DNA of 64,000 bases from Oscillospiraceae bacterium (lineage in GTDB: Bacteria; Bacillota; Clostridia; Oscillospirales; Oscillospiraceae): contig WQSX01000010.1 of the NCBI GenBank assembly GCA_009787625.1, forward strand, positions 1 through 64,000, in the 5' to 3' direction. A program made the position numbers and the translations under genes. Positions 20,661-29,231 of this stretch are shown here, piece after piece; the first letter of the stretch is position 1; each line of letters opens with the position of its first letter. The notes beneath the pieces are model-generated. The model was not told the DNA's origin. It was given only the letters and a program-made list of their open reading frames with translations, and ran no database searches.

Positions 20661-21698
20661 ATGGCAATAAACACTATGGAAGTACTAACACAACTATGTG
20701 AACTACCCGGGCCTTCGGGGTCTGAGGAACTAGTAATCAAGCAAGCGCAGGAACTTTTAGAGCCGTATATGGACAAGACATGGGTAGATGCACTCGGAAA
20801 CCTTATAGGGGTTAAAAAATGCGGTAAGCAGGGGGCAAAAAGGCTTCTGATAGATGCTCATATTGATGAGATTGGATTTGTTGTAACAGAGATTGAAGAA
20901 GGCTTTTTAAAGTTTTCGGCACTGGGTGGGTTTGACGCAAGGCTTTTGCCAGCCGCAGGGGTGACTGTTATGGCAGAGCCACCGCTTGACGGTGTCGTTT
21001 GCGTGTTGCCGCCGCATATCCTTAGACCTGAGGACATTGCGAGAACTACAAAAATCGAGGATATGTACATAGATGTGGGACTCTCGCAAGCAGAGGCACA
21101 GCGGAGCATTCCCATTGGCACACCCGGAGTCCTGGTGAGCTTTACAAGAACACTTGGTAAAGATGCGGTTTGTTCAAAGGCTTTGGATAATAGAGCGGGT
21201 TTTGTGGCGATACTGAGTGCGCTTGAACAGATAAAGGATATAACACTGAATGTTGATTTATATATCATGGCAAGTGTAGAGCATGAAGTTGGTGTTCGCG
21301 GTGCGGGTGCCGGAGCTAATGCAATAGCACCTGATTACTGCATTGTTGTGGATACAGCAAATGCAAAGACTCCTGATGCAACAGAGGACGAGGCTCGTGA
21401 GAAAGTTGGGAATGGTGTCATAGTGGCACGCGGTCCAAATATGAACAGGGCTTTTACCGACTCAATTTTGCAACATGCAAAGGAAAAACAAATTAAGCAT
21501 CAGCTTAAAGTTTTACCGAGTGGCATGAGCAATACAAGTGCAAGGGAAATTCAGATTTCTCAAACCGGAGTCATAACGGCGTTTATTGCGATTCCTCTAA
21601 AGTACATGCACAGTGCAAATGAAGTTGTGTTATTTGACGATATAGACAGTACAGCCAGATTATTATCCGAAACAATAAAGGCTATGAAAGGGGCGTAG
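20661..21698 (+). CDS. M42 family metallopeptidase
   Basis: AHIDEIGFVVTEIEEGFLKF, KALDNRAGF, SVEHEVGVRGA. Confidence 0.9.
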   Translation: MAINTMEVLTQLCELPGPSGSEELVIKQAQELLEPYMDKTWVDALGNLIGVKKCGKQGAKRLLIDAHIDEIGFVVTEIEEGFLKFSALGGFDARLLPAAGVTVMAEPPLDGVVCVLPPHILRPEDIARTTKIEDMYIDVGLSQAEAQRSIPIGTPGVLVSFTRTLGKDAVCSKALDNRAGFVAILSALEQIKDITLNVDLYIMASVEHEVGVRGAGAGANAIAPDYCIVVDTANAKTPDATEDEAREKVGNGVIVARGPNMNRAFTDSILQHAKEKQIKHQLKVLPSGMSNTSAREIQISQTGVITAFIAIPLKYMHSANEVVLFDDIDSTARLLSETIKAMKGA

Positions 21699-21702
21699 GA
21701 AG

Positions 21703-22719
21703 ATGGTCGAGTTATTAAAAGAACTCTGTGCAATCGACGGAGTGTCAGGCGACGAGAGCAAAGTCAGCGATTATATCGAGAGTTTTGCGAAGCAGTATGC
21801 TGATGAAGTTACTATAGATGTCTTAGGCAATGTACTGGTCTATAAAAAAGGCGCAAAGGCTTCTAAAGAGCGGATTGTTTTATGCGCCCATATGGACGAA
21901 GTTGGTTTTGTGGTGACTTACATCACAGATGATGGTTATTTAAAGTTTGACAATGCAGGGGAAATTGATGCGCGTATTGTCCTCGGTAAAGCGGTAAGAG
22001 TGGGAAAATACGGCACTTTGGGTGTTGTTGGCTGTAAGCCTGCATATATGGTAAAGCCGAAAAACTTGGAAAAGTCCATGCCACTGAGTGAACTATATGT
22101 CGACATTGGAGCAAAAAATCGCGAGGAAGCTGAGCAGCTTGTTGTGCCTGGCGATACTTGCGCTTTTGAGACTGATATACGTGAGTTTGGCGATGGTTAT
22201 ATCAGGTCAAAGGCTATTGATGACAGGTTCGGCTGTGTGGCACTTTTGGAGTTAATCAAGTCAGACTTACCCGTTGATTGCATGTTTGCTTTTACGGCAC
22301 AAGAGGAAGTTGGCGCGCGCGGTGCATACACTGCGGCATACAGCACGGCACCGGATATTGCCATAATAGTTGAAGGCACTTCAGCGGCTGATTTGCCGTC
22401 TTCACCGGGGAATAAAAAGGTCTGCAAAGTTGGGCAGGGTGTTGTTATTCCGTTTATGGACGGTGGTGCAATTTACAACAAAGAGATTTTTGGGTGCCTC
22501 ACAGGTCTTGCAGAGAAAAACGGCATTCCGTGGCAGACAAAAACATATGTTGCAGGTGTCACCGACGCATCAGTATTTCAAAAGTCACGCTCCGGAATCA
22601 AGGTTGCAGGCATTGCCGCCCCCATTGGCAATCTTCATTCGCAGTCATGTGTCGGTAAGATTACTGATATGGAGGCTGTTATAAAGCTTTTACGTTTGTT
22701 TTTGGCTGAGCGGGCGTAG
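21703..22719 (+). CDS. M42 family metallopeptidase (second copy)
   Basis: AHMDEVGFVVTYITDDGYLKF, KAIDDRFGC, TAQEEVGARGA. Confidence 0.9.
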   Translation: MVELLKELCAIDGVSGDESKVSDYIESFAKQYADEVTIDVLGNVLVYKKGAKASKERIVLCAHMDEVGFVVTYITDDGYLKFDNAGEIDARIVLGKAVRVGKYGTLGVVGCKPAYMVKPKNLEKSMPLSELYVDIGAKNREEAEQLVVPGDTCAFETDIREFGDGYIRSKAIDDRFGCVALLELIKSDLPVDCMFAFTAQEEVGARGAYTAAYSTAPDIAIIVEGTSAADLPSSPGNKKVCKVGQGVVIPFMDGGAIYNKEIFGCLTGLAEKNGIPWQTKTYVAGVTDASVFQKSRSGIKVAGIAAPIGNLHSQSCVGKITDMEAVIKLLRLFLAERA

Positions 22720-22735
22720 TGCACTCGTTGATTTC

Positions 22736-22861
22736 CGCAGATGATGGGCAATTTGCTCCGCTTTTTGTAGGGGCGACCGTCTCGGTCGCCCGCTCTTGCC
22801 GCTTGCACAGTGTAGCCGCTGTTCTCGCAAAAAAGACTACGCAAACAGCCCACCCTCTGCT
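22736..22861. repeat. Hybrid R2/R1 repeat, copy b
   Basis: R2 outer arms GCAGATGATGGGCAATTTG ... CTGTTCTCGCAAAAAAGAC...CTCTGC with R1 core GTAGGGGCGACCGTCTCGGTCGCCCG replacing part of the loop. Confidence 0.75.
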
Positions 22862-22884
22862 AGATTGTGGGAGGATTATTAACC

Positions 22885-24138
22885 ATGAGCCAATTTGTCA
22901 TTTCAAATAAAATACTAGAACTATCACAAGCCGTGCAGGCAGACATATCACCACAGTTTGAGTTAATTGACGAAATTACACTTAAAAACACTGAAAAAGT
23001 GCTGTCTGCATTTCAGAAACATCGGGTGTCTGATACCATGTTTGCGGGTTCCACCGGTTATGGGTATAATGACAAGGGGCGTGAGACGTTAGACCTTGTT
23101 TTTGCTGAAATAATGAAAACCGAATCTGCGCTGGTGAGAGAGGGGTTTGTCAGTGGCACACATGCAATTACCGCTATGCTCTTTGCTACCCTTCGACCGG
23201 GGCAGACCCTGCTTTCTGTCGCTGGGATTCCCTATGACACTTTGCATGGTGTTATTGGTATTACAGGAAATTATAGTGGTTCGCTTAAAGATTATAACAT
23301 ATCATATTCACAGATTGAGCTTTTGGAAGATGGCTCACCGGACTTAAAAGCCATATCACAGGCGGTAAAAAGTGGAAATGTTGGGGCTGTCCTCATTCAG
23401 CGTTCGAGGGGTTATTCAAGTCGGCGTGCTTTGTCTGTGAGTGAAATTGGTGAGATTTGCGACTGTGTGTGCTCGTCTAACAAAAATGTGCGTATAATGG
23501 TCGATAACTGTTATGGTGAGTTTGTGGAGATTATTGAGCCGGGTGATGTTGGGGCAGATATTTTAGCGGGTTCGCTTATAAAAAATCCCGGCGGCGGCAT
23601 TGCTCCGACAGGTGGTTATGTTGCCGGGCGAGAGGAGCTTGTTAACGCGGCGGCAAACAGACTCACTGCCCCCGGAATTGGTGATAAATGCGGTTCAGAA
23701 CAAGGTGGGCATCGTCTCTTGTATCAGGGATTGTTCTTGGCACCACACACTGTTGCACAGGCACTCAAAACTGCGGCATTTGCAGCGCGGCTGTTTGAGA
23801 AACTCGGCTACAAAACGCACCCTTGCTATAATGATAAGCGCTCTGATATAATACAAATGATTTCGCTTTTAAGCCCTGATGCACTTCTAAGATTTTGTGA
23901 GGGAATTCAAGCTGCGGCACCGGTTGATTCCTACGTGACACCAATAGCCGGAGATATGCCGGGATACGAGCATAAGGTCGTCATGGCGGCAGGCACGTTT
24001 ATCCAAGGTGCCTCAATTGAACTTTCAGCCGATGCACCAATGAGAGAGCCTTACAATGTCTTTCTTCAAGGTGGGCTGACGTATGAGTCGGGTAAACTCG
24101 GTGTGATGCTCGCGGCATCGTATTTGTTGGGAAATTGA
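22885..24138 (+). CDS. Methionine gamma-lyase/aluminium-resistance family PLP protein
   Basis: FAGSTGYGYNDKGRETLDLVFAEI; SLIKNPGGGIAPTGGYVAGR. Confidence 0.87.
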   Translation: MSQFVISNKILELSQAVQADISPQFELIDEITLKNTEKVLSAFQKHRVSDTMFAGSTGYGYNDKGRETLDLVFAEIMKTESALVREGFVSGTHAITAMLFATLRPGQTLLSVAGIPYDTLHGVIGITGNYSGSLKDYNISYSQIELLEDGSPDLKAISQAVKSGNVGAVLIQRSRGYSSRRALSVSEIGEICDCVCSSNKNVRIMVDNCYGEFVEIIEPGDVGADILAGSLIKNPGGGIAPTGGYVAGREELVNAAANRLTAPGIGDKCGSEQGGHRLLYQGLFLAPHTVAQALKTAAFAARLFEKLGYKTHPCYNDKRSDIIQMISLLSPDALLRFCEGIQAAAPVDSYVTPIAGDMPGYEHKVVMAAGTFIQGASIELSADAPMREPYNVFLQGGLTYESGKLGVMLAASYLLGN

Positions 24139-24167
24139 AAATTGAAAAGTAGCTGTTCAGTATCCCC

Positions 24168-24262
24168 GCAAATGATGGGCAATTTACCCTGATTTTTCGG
24201 GAGCCATCGGGATATACACCGCTGTTCTCCCGAAAAACCAGGGCAAACTGCCCATCATTTGC
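24168..24262. repeat. R2 hairpin repeat, copy c
   Basis: Inverted arms GCAAATGATGGGCAATTTACCCTGATTTTTCGGGAG / CTCCCGAAAAACCAGGGCAAACTGCCCATCATTTGC. Confidence 0.9.
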
Positions 24263-24312
24263 TAGCCTGGTGAATAGTTACTACAAAAACTCCACAGGAG
24301 GTACATTTTGTA

Positions 24313-26040
24313 TTGAAAAAGCTTTTCAGACTTTTTAGCTTTGCAGGTCCCTGGGCGCATTTGTTGATTATTGCGACGGTTGCACTCCTTGTTATAACGG
24401 GGGTAAACTTGCTTGCTCCGGAAGTAATTCGGCGTGTTATTGTAATTATGGAAGGCGGAGATGTTCAAAGCCATTTAGACCAAATAGTGCGCCTTGCATT
24501 AATTTTATTTGGATTTTTCACACTTCGTGCGATTTGCCAGTTCATCAACAGCTATTTATCTCATGTTGCTTCATGGAATATGGTCAATAGGCTACGCTGT
24601 GTTGTTTATGAGCATCTTCAAAAGCTCTCGATGAGTTATTATCACAATAAGCAAACTGGCGAACTCATGTCGCGTGTCATTAACGACACCACCACATTTG
24701 AAAACCTTATTGCACACGCACTGCCTGAAATTACCTCACACATAATCACAATTGTGGGTGTGCTTATAATACTGTTTACGATAAACCCTATGCTTGCTCT
24801 TCTTGTGTGCATACCGATTCCGTTTATCGCTGTGGTGTCAATGATACCGAAACTGATGCGTAAGCATTTCAAGCGAGGGCAGGAACTGATTGCTGAGCTA
24901 AATGCTGTGTTACAGGATAACTTTTCGGGGATTAAAGAAATTCAGGTTTTCAATAAGCAAAAGTATGAGCTTGAAAAGGTCAAAGAAAAGTCAACTTTAC
25001 ATGTTAAGGCTCTTATAAAGGCGCTATTTTATGCAGGGGTACTACACCCTTCGGTGGCGTTTATTACAACGCTTGGTACGATAATTGTTTTAATTGCAGG
25101 GCCGAGGATAGCTGTTGCGACAGGACTTCAAATCTCGGATATAGTTGCTTTTCTGCTGTACCTAAATCTGTTCTACGCACCGATTGCAACACTTGCACGC
25201 ATTGTTGAAGATGTGCAACAAGGCATTGCGGGAACGGAGCGAGTTTTTGACTTACTTGATGTCGAGCCGGACATAAAGGACAGCCCAAATGCTCAAAAAG
25301 TCGGCAGGCTAAGTGGGCAAATTGAGTTTCGTGATGTGTCGTTTTCCTATGAGGAAGATATCGAAGTTTTGGAGAATATCAACTTTAAGGCGGAAGCAGG
25401 GCAGATGGTGGCAATTGTCGGGCCCACAGGTGTAGGGAAGAGCACGATTTCAGGGCTTATTGCACGCTTTTATGATCCGATTTCAGGCTCAATAGTGATG
25501 GATGGCATAGATATTAAAAACATGACTCTCGAAAGCCTGAGAAATCAGCTCAGTCTTGTATTACAAGATGTATTTTTATTCAATGGCACCATAGGTGAAA
25601 ACATCGCCTATGGCACAGATGGCGCAACGCCTGAGATGATTGAAGAGGCGGCACGGGTTGCATGTGTTGATGAATTCATAGAATCACTGCCAGATAAATA
25701 TGATACTTTTATCGGCGAGAGGGGAGTAAGGCTGAGCGGCGGACAAAAACAACGTCTGTCAATTGCCCGCAGTATATTAAGAAACAGCCCTATTTTACTG
25801 CTCGACGAGGCGACATCGGCGGTCGATACAGAAACAGAGCGTGAAATTCAAAATGCCATCGGAAAAATTAAAGGTCAACGGACACTAATTGTAATAGCCC
25901 ACAGGCTTTCGACAATCAAACGAGCCGACTTGATTATAGCCCTGCAAGACGGAAAAATCGCCGAGAGCGGCACACACGACGAGCTACTGACAAAAGGCGG
26001 CATCTATGCTGCGCTTTGTGAGTATCAGAGTTTGAGTTAG
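24313..26040 (+). CDS. ABC transporter ATP-binding/permease (exporter type)
   Basis: N-terminal TMD; GPTGVGKST, LSGGQKQRLSIARSI, LLLDEATSAVD. Confidence 0.92.
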   Translation: MKKLFRLFSFAGPWAHLLIIATVALLVITGVNLLAPEVIRRVIVIMEGGDVQSHLDQIVRLALILFGFFTLRAICQFINSYLSHVASWNMVNRLRCVVYEHLQKLSMSYYHNKQTGELMSRVINDTTTFENLIAHALPEITSHIITIVGVLIILFTINPMLALLVCIPIPFIAVVSMIPKLMRKHFKRGQELIAELNAVLQDNFSGIKEIQVFNKQKYELEKVKEKSTLHVKALIKALFYAGVLHPSVAFITTLGTIIVLIAGPRIAVATGLQISDIVAFLLYLNLFYAPIATLARIVEDVQQGIAGTERVFDLLDVEPDIKDSPNAQKVGRLSGQIEFRDVSFSYEEDIEVLENINFKAEAGQMVAIVGPTGVGKSTISGLIARFYDPISGSIVMDGIDIKNMTLESLRNQLSLVLQDVFLFNGTIGENIAYGTDGATPEMIEEAARVACVDEFIESLPDKYDTFIGERGVRLSGGQKQRLSIARSILRNSPILLLDEATSAVDTETEREIQNAIGKIKGQRTLIVIAHRLSTIKRADLIIALQDGKIAESGTHDELLTKGGIYAALCEYQSLS

Positions 26041-26060
26041 ACAGGGCAAGGGCAATTGCT

Positions 26061-26570
26061 TTATACAGTATCAATTGTTCCCGAAATGCCGTTTAGTGCG
26101 CCGTTGTACAGTTCTTGCACCATACTCCACTCTGCTGATTTATCGCTCTTATGATAAATACTATATGAATAAGACGGAACGAATCCTAATTTATGATAAA
26201 GATCCGGGTTACCACAAAGAAATACTGCTCTAAAACCCATATTCCTCGCACGAGCCAATGCTTCTTCTGTCATGGCACGAGCAATGCCTTGTCGAAAAAA
26301 GTTGGGATGTACGCTTATCGGTGAAAGCAATAATTCCGTGTGGTTACCTTGCGGAGTAATTATATCAGTCTTGTATAGGGTTATCTGTCCAACAATTTGC
26401 CCACCTTTTTCAGCAACTAGCGATAATTCAGGGATGAATACATCTTTCGTGCGTAACTCATTTAAGTAATCAGGTACTGTCCCATCCGTGGCTTCATTGG
26501 ATTCAAACGAAGATTTGACAAGCTGATACACTTCGCTATAGTCCGCCGGTCTTTCTTGACGAATTGTCAC
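26061..26570 (-). CDS. GNAT family N-acetyltransferase
   Basis: LSPISVHPNFFRQGIARAMTEEALARARNMGFRAVFLCGNPDLYHKLGF. Confidence 0.9.
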   Translation of the reverse strand: MTIRQERPADYSEVYQLVKSSFESNEATDGTVPDYLNELRTKDVFIPELSLVAEKGGQIVGQITLYKTDIITPQGNHTELLLSPISVHPNFFRQGIARAMTEEALARARNMGFRAVFLCGNPDLYHKLGFVPSYSYSIYHKSDKSAEWSMVQELYNGALNGISGTIDTV

Positions 26571-26610
26571 TATTGAAGTCCCCCTATTATAAATTCGTTA
26601 CAGCGACACA

Positions 26611-26709
26611 GCTTAAGGACTTAACACGTCGCCTAACTCCGCATGAACTGTTTGCTCCACTAATTGAGCAATTTCTGTTGCTTTTGCTTTATTCAAGCCG
26701 ATATGTTCG
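26611..26709 (-). pseudogene. hipA-like C-terminal remnant
   Basis: Minus strand reads EHIGLNKAKATEIAQLVEQTVHAELGDVLSP*; ~64 nt nearly identical to 27671-27734. Confidence 0.7.
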
Positions 26710-26945
26710 ACTAGGCGGCATCGGAGGTCGATACAGAAACAGAGCGTGAGATTCAAAATGCCATCGGCAAAATTAAAGATCAAAGGACACTAATTGTAAT
26801 AGCTTACAGGCTTTCGACAATCAAACGAGCCGGCTTGATTATAGCCCTACAAGACGGCAAAATAGCCGAGAGCGGCACTCACGACGAGCTACTCGCAAAA
26901 GGCGGCATCTATGCGGAGCTTTGTGAGTATCAGAGTTTGAGTTGA
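26708..26945 (+). pseudogene. Duplicated 3' end of the 24313 ABC transporter gene
   Basis: Matches 25803-26040 at roughly 90% identity by eye (post-Walker B to stop). Confidence 0.85.
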
Positions 26946-27067
26946 TAAACAAATTAACTGTTGTGTGGTGGTTACATAGTTTACGTAATTGTTTTGGAGG
27001 AAAATGAAAAAATTGTAAGGGAAGTTATCGAGTTTTACGATGTTAACTTGCATAGATTTAAGTGGTG

Positions 27068-27093
27068 AAGCAGGGTTACCGTAACCTTGCTTT
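27068..27093 (-). terminator. Probable terminator of hip/TA operon
   Basis: AAGCAGGGTTACCGTAACCTTGCTTT dyad at the toxin stop. Confidence 0.45.
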
Positions 27094-27403
27094 AAAGGGG
27101 AATTTGCGTCAAGTATCCTTCGATATATTTTTGCTTGCTATGAACAACAGCGACAATCGTGACAATTTCTCCATCAAAAGCATAGATGATACGATAAGAG
27201 TATTTTATCAACTGTCTTAATCCTAAATCGGGGAAATCAGATAAAATATGTCCCATTTCAGGAAAGATTTTCAAATTATCTGCATGGTCGATGATCTCAT
27301 TTACAACCCTCTTTGCATGAAAAGTGGAGTCTTCTGAAATGTAGCGTTCAATAGATTTTAAGTTTGCTAAAGCCTTGCTTGACCCATTTAGGGAAAATTC
27401 CAT
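27092..27403 (-). CDS. ParE/RelE-superfamily toxin
   Basis: KSIERYISEDSTFHAKRVVNEIIDHADNLKIFPEMG ... IKYSYRIIYAFDGEIVTIVAVVHSKQ. Confidence 0.82.
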   Translation of the reverse strand: MEFSLNGSSKALANLKSIERYISEDSTFHAKRVVNEIIDHADNLKIFPEMGHILSDFPDLGLRQLIKYSYRIIYAFDGEIVTIVAVVHSKQKYIEGYLTQIPL

Positions 27404-27571
27404 TTATGCGAATATCCTTTTTACCTCATCATGGGTGTGAACACGACCTGCTTCAATGTCTTCAATCCCTCCTGTTATGTTGTTCATGATATATAAATTG
27501 TACAATAAGTCAGCAAAGGTAACATCATCAGGCATAGTATTAATAAGATCCAGTACTTCTTGTTTTGACAT
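27404..27571 (-). CDS. Cognate small antitoxin-like protein
   Basis: MSKQEVLDLINTMPDDVTFADLLYNLYIMNNITGGIEDIEAGRVHTHDEVKRIFA; abuts toxin start. Confidence 0.72.
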   Translation of the reverse strand: MSKQEVLDLINTMPDDVTFADLLYNLYIMNNITGGIEDIEAGRVHTHDEVKRIFA

Positions 27572-27617
27572 TGCTATAACACTCCTTGTCTTTTTGTCTA
27601 GTATATCACAAAGCAAA

Positions 27618-28775
27618 TTAACATTTCAACCTCAACAGTACCCTATTTCCAAAAGATCCAAGTTCCTCTTGAACTGTTTGCTCCACTAATTGAGCAACTT
27701 CCGTTGCTTTTGCTTTATTCAAGCCGATATGCTCAGCAACGGCGAGCAAATCTTTTGTCGAGGGGTTCAGCCCGTTGCCGTTTATGCAAGTTGCATGTTC
27801 TCCGCCGAGCGAATAGCTGTAGGTTAAATCATATGCAGGGGATAACTTCCACTGATGCGATGCTTCATCATAGAGAAACGAAAAGTTATTTGAATGGTCG
27901 TCTCGGTTGTGAGCGAACACATTAAAGCACATTAGGCGGTACATTTTTTCCACTTCCGAATAGTCTTTTGTGAGTTCAAGCGTCAGCTTCATAAGTGAAT
28001 TATAGTCGAGAGCTGGTAAGCGGTGAGAGATTTCAAGCAGAGCGGACACAGAGAGCATGTGTGTTCGCTTTGTTTTACCGTCTTTAAGCTTTTGTCTGTC
28101 AAACCGCTTAGTTCCGAAATATCCTGCACATTGTGCTGAAGGGAACAGGCGTGTTTCGCTCATGGTGATACCACATTTTTTTGCACACCGTGAGTACCGA
28201 TATTCAATCTCGCCTGAATCTTTTCTGTCGAGACCGGCGTGGAACTTAACAATCCAGTCTTCGCCGTCTATTTTTGTCAAAATTTTGGGGCGTGCTCCGC
28301 CTGATGAACCTCCGAGTCGGAAGAGTTCGTCAAGGTCATCAGAATATTCTGACTGAAGTATTTTTGTGCATTCTCTAGCGAGTCTGTCATATTCGTATGT
28401 GTCCTCTGTAATTTGCCACTTATGAGCAGGAAGGTAGGTGAGTGCTCCCATTCCTGATTTTCCCACAATCGCCAGACGGGTGATAGCATCTATTTTATTC
28501 GGTGCAGTGCCCTCTTTGGCGAGCATTCGATCCACCAACAGCCGCCCCCAGCCATCAGGCAAGCTGTCCGCAAAAACTCCAAACAGTCCATCAAATGGGT
28601 CGTATTTGGGCATGAAAAGCTTTTTTATGAGCGGAAGTGCAAAGGGGCTTATCGAAAAACCGTCAGCAAGCCATGCGTCTGCATATTCAAAAGCAACAAA
28701 CCGCCCTTGATACATAGCCAAAGTTCCGACCTGCCTGTCGTCAATATGGACATTGAGCATTTTATAGGTTTCCAT
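27618..28775 (-). CDS. hipA: HipA-family serine/threonine kinase toxin
   Basis: GGSSGGARPKILTKIDGEDWIVKFHAGLDRKD; NVFAHNRDDHSNNFSFLYDE; LSPAYDLTYS. Confidence 0.9.
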   Translation of the reverse strand: METYKMLNVHIDDRQVGTLAMYQGRFVAFEYADAWLADGFSISPFALPLIKKLFMPKYDPFDGLFGVFADSLPDGWGRLLVDRMLAKEGTAPNKIDAITRLAIVGKSGMGALTYLPAHKWQITEDTYEYDRLARECTKILQSEYSDDLDELFRLGGSSGGARPKILTKIDGEDWIVKFHAGLDRKDSGEIEYRYSRCAKKCGITMSETRLFPSAQCAGYFGTKRFDRQKLKDGKTKRTHMLSVSALLEISHRLPALDYNSLMKLTLELTKDYSEVEKMYRLMCFNVFAHNRDDHSNNFSFLYDEASHQWKLSPAYDLTYSYSLGGEHATCINGNGLNPSTKDLLAVAEHIGLNKAKATEVAQLVEQTVQEELGSFGNRVLLRLKC

Positions 28776-29040
28776 CTATTATCTCCTGAATTGAGCGTGG
28801 CTGACTATTTGCAAAGAGATTTTCAAAATCATCTGCACAGTCAAGCACCAGAGCAATTTTGAGCAGTGCGGTGAGAGAAATCTCGCCACTTGCTTCAAAG
28901 CGCTTAATAGACCCATAGCTGACGCCCGACATTTCGGAAAGGCGTTTCATAGAGATTTTATGTGCCTTCCGAAGTGTCCGAACATTGTTTGAAATCTTAT
29001 GACCAAGCAGCGTTGGTGTTTTGAAATTAATATCTATCAT
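28762..29040 (-). CDS. hipB: HipB-like XRE antitoxin/regulator
   Basis: HTH LRKAHKISMKRLSEMSGVSYGSIKRFEASGEIS; overlaps hipA by 14 nt. Confidence 0.83.
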   Translation of the reverse strand: MIDINFKTPTLLGHKISNNVRTLRKAHKISMKRLSEMSGVSYGSIKRFEASGEISLTALLKIALVLDCADDFENLFANSQPRSIQEIIDGNL

Positions 29041-29127
29041 AGCTAATATTTTAGCCTAAAATGCCGTTTTTGTCAAGAATTAGATAATATATTAGCTGTT
29101 TTAGTAAAAAACCATTGCGCAAAGATA

Positions 29128-29224
29128 GCAGGTGAGGAGTTGTTTGCGTAGTCTTTTTTGCGAGAACAGCGGTGTAGATCCCGATGGCTCGCAAAAAAGA
29201 CTACGCAAACAACTCCTCACCTGC
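29128..29224. repeat. R2 hairpin repeat, copy d (perfect arms)
   Basis: GCAGGTGAGGAGTTGTTTGCGTAGTCTTTTTTGCGAG and its exact reverse complement around the conserved loop. Confidence 0.92.
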
Positions 29225-29231
29225 GGGAGGT

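Noticed and set aside
20661-22719. Tandem M42 peptidases as a recent duplication
   Set aside because: The two proteins are clearly diverged; tandem M42 genes are common in Firmicutes
24168-24262. R2 copies as ordinary rho-independent terminators
   Set aside because: The conserved non-paired loop, long arms, intra-operon positions and lack of a consistent U-tract do not fit simple terminators
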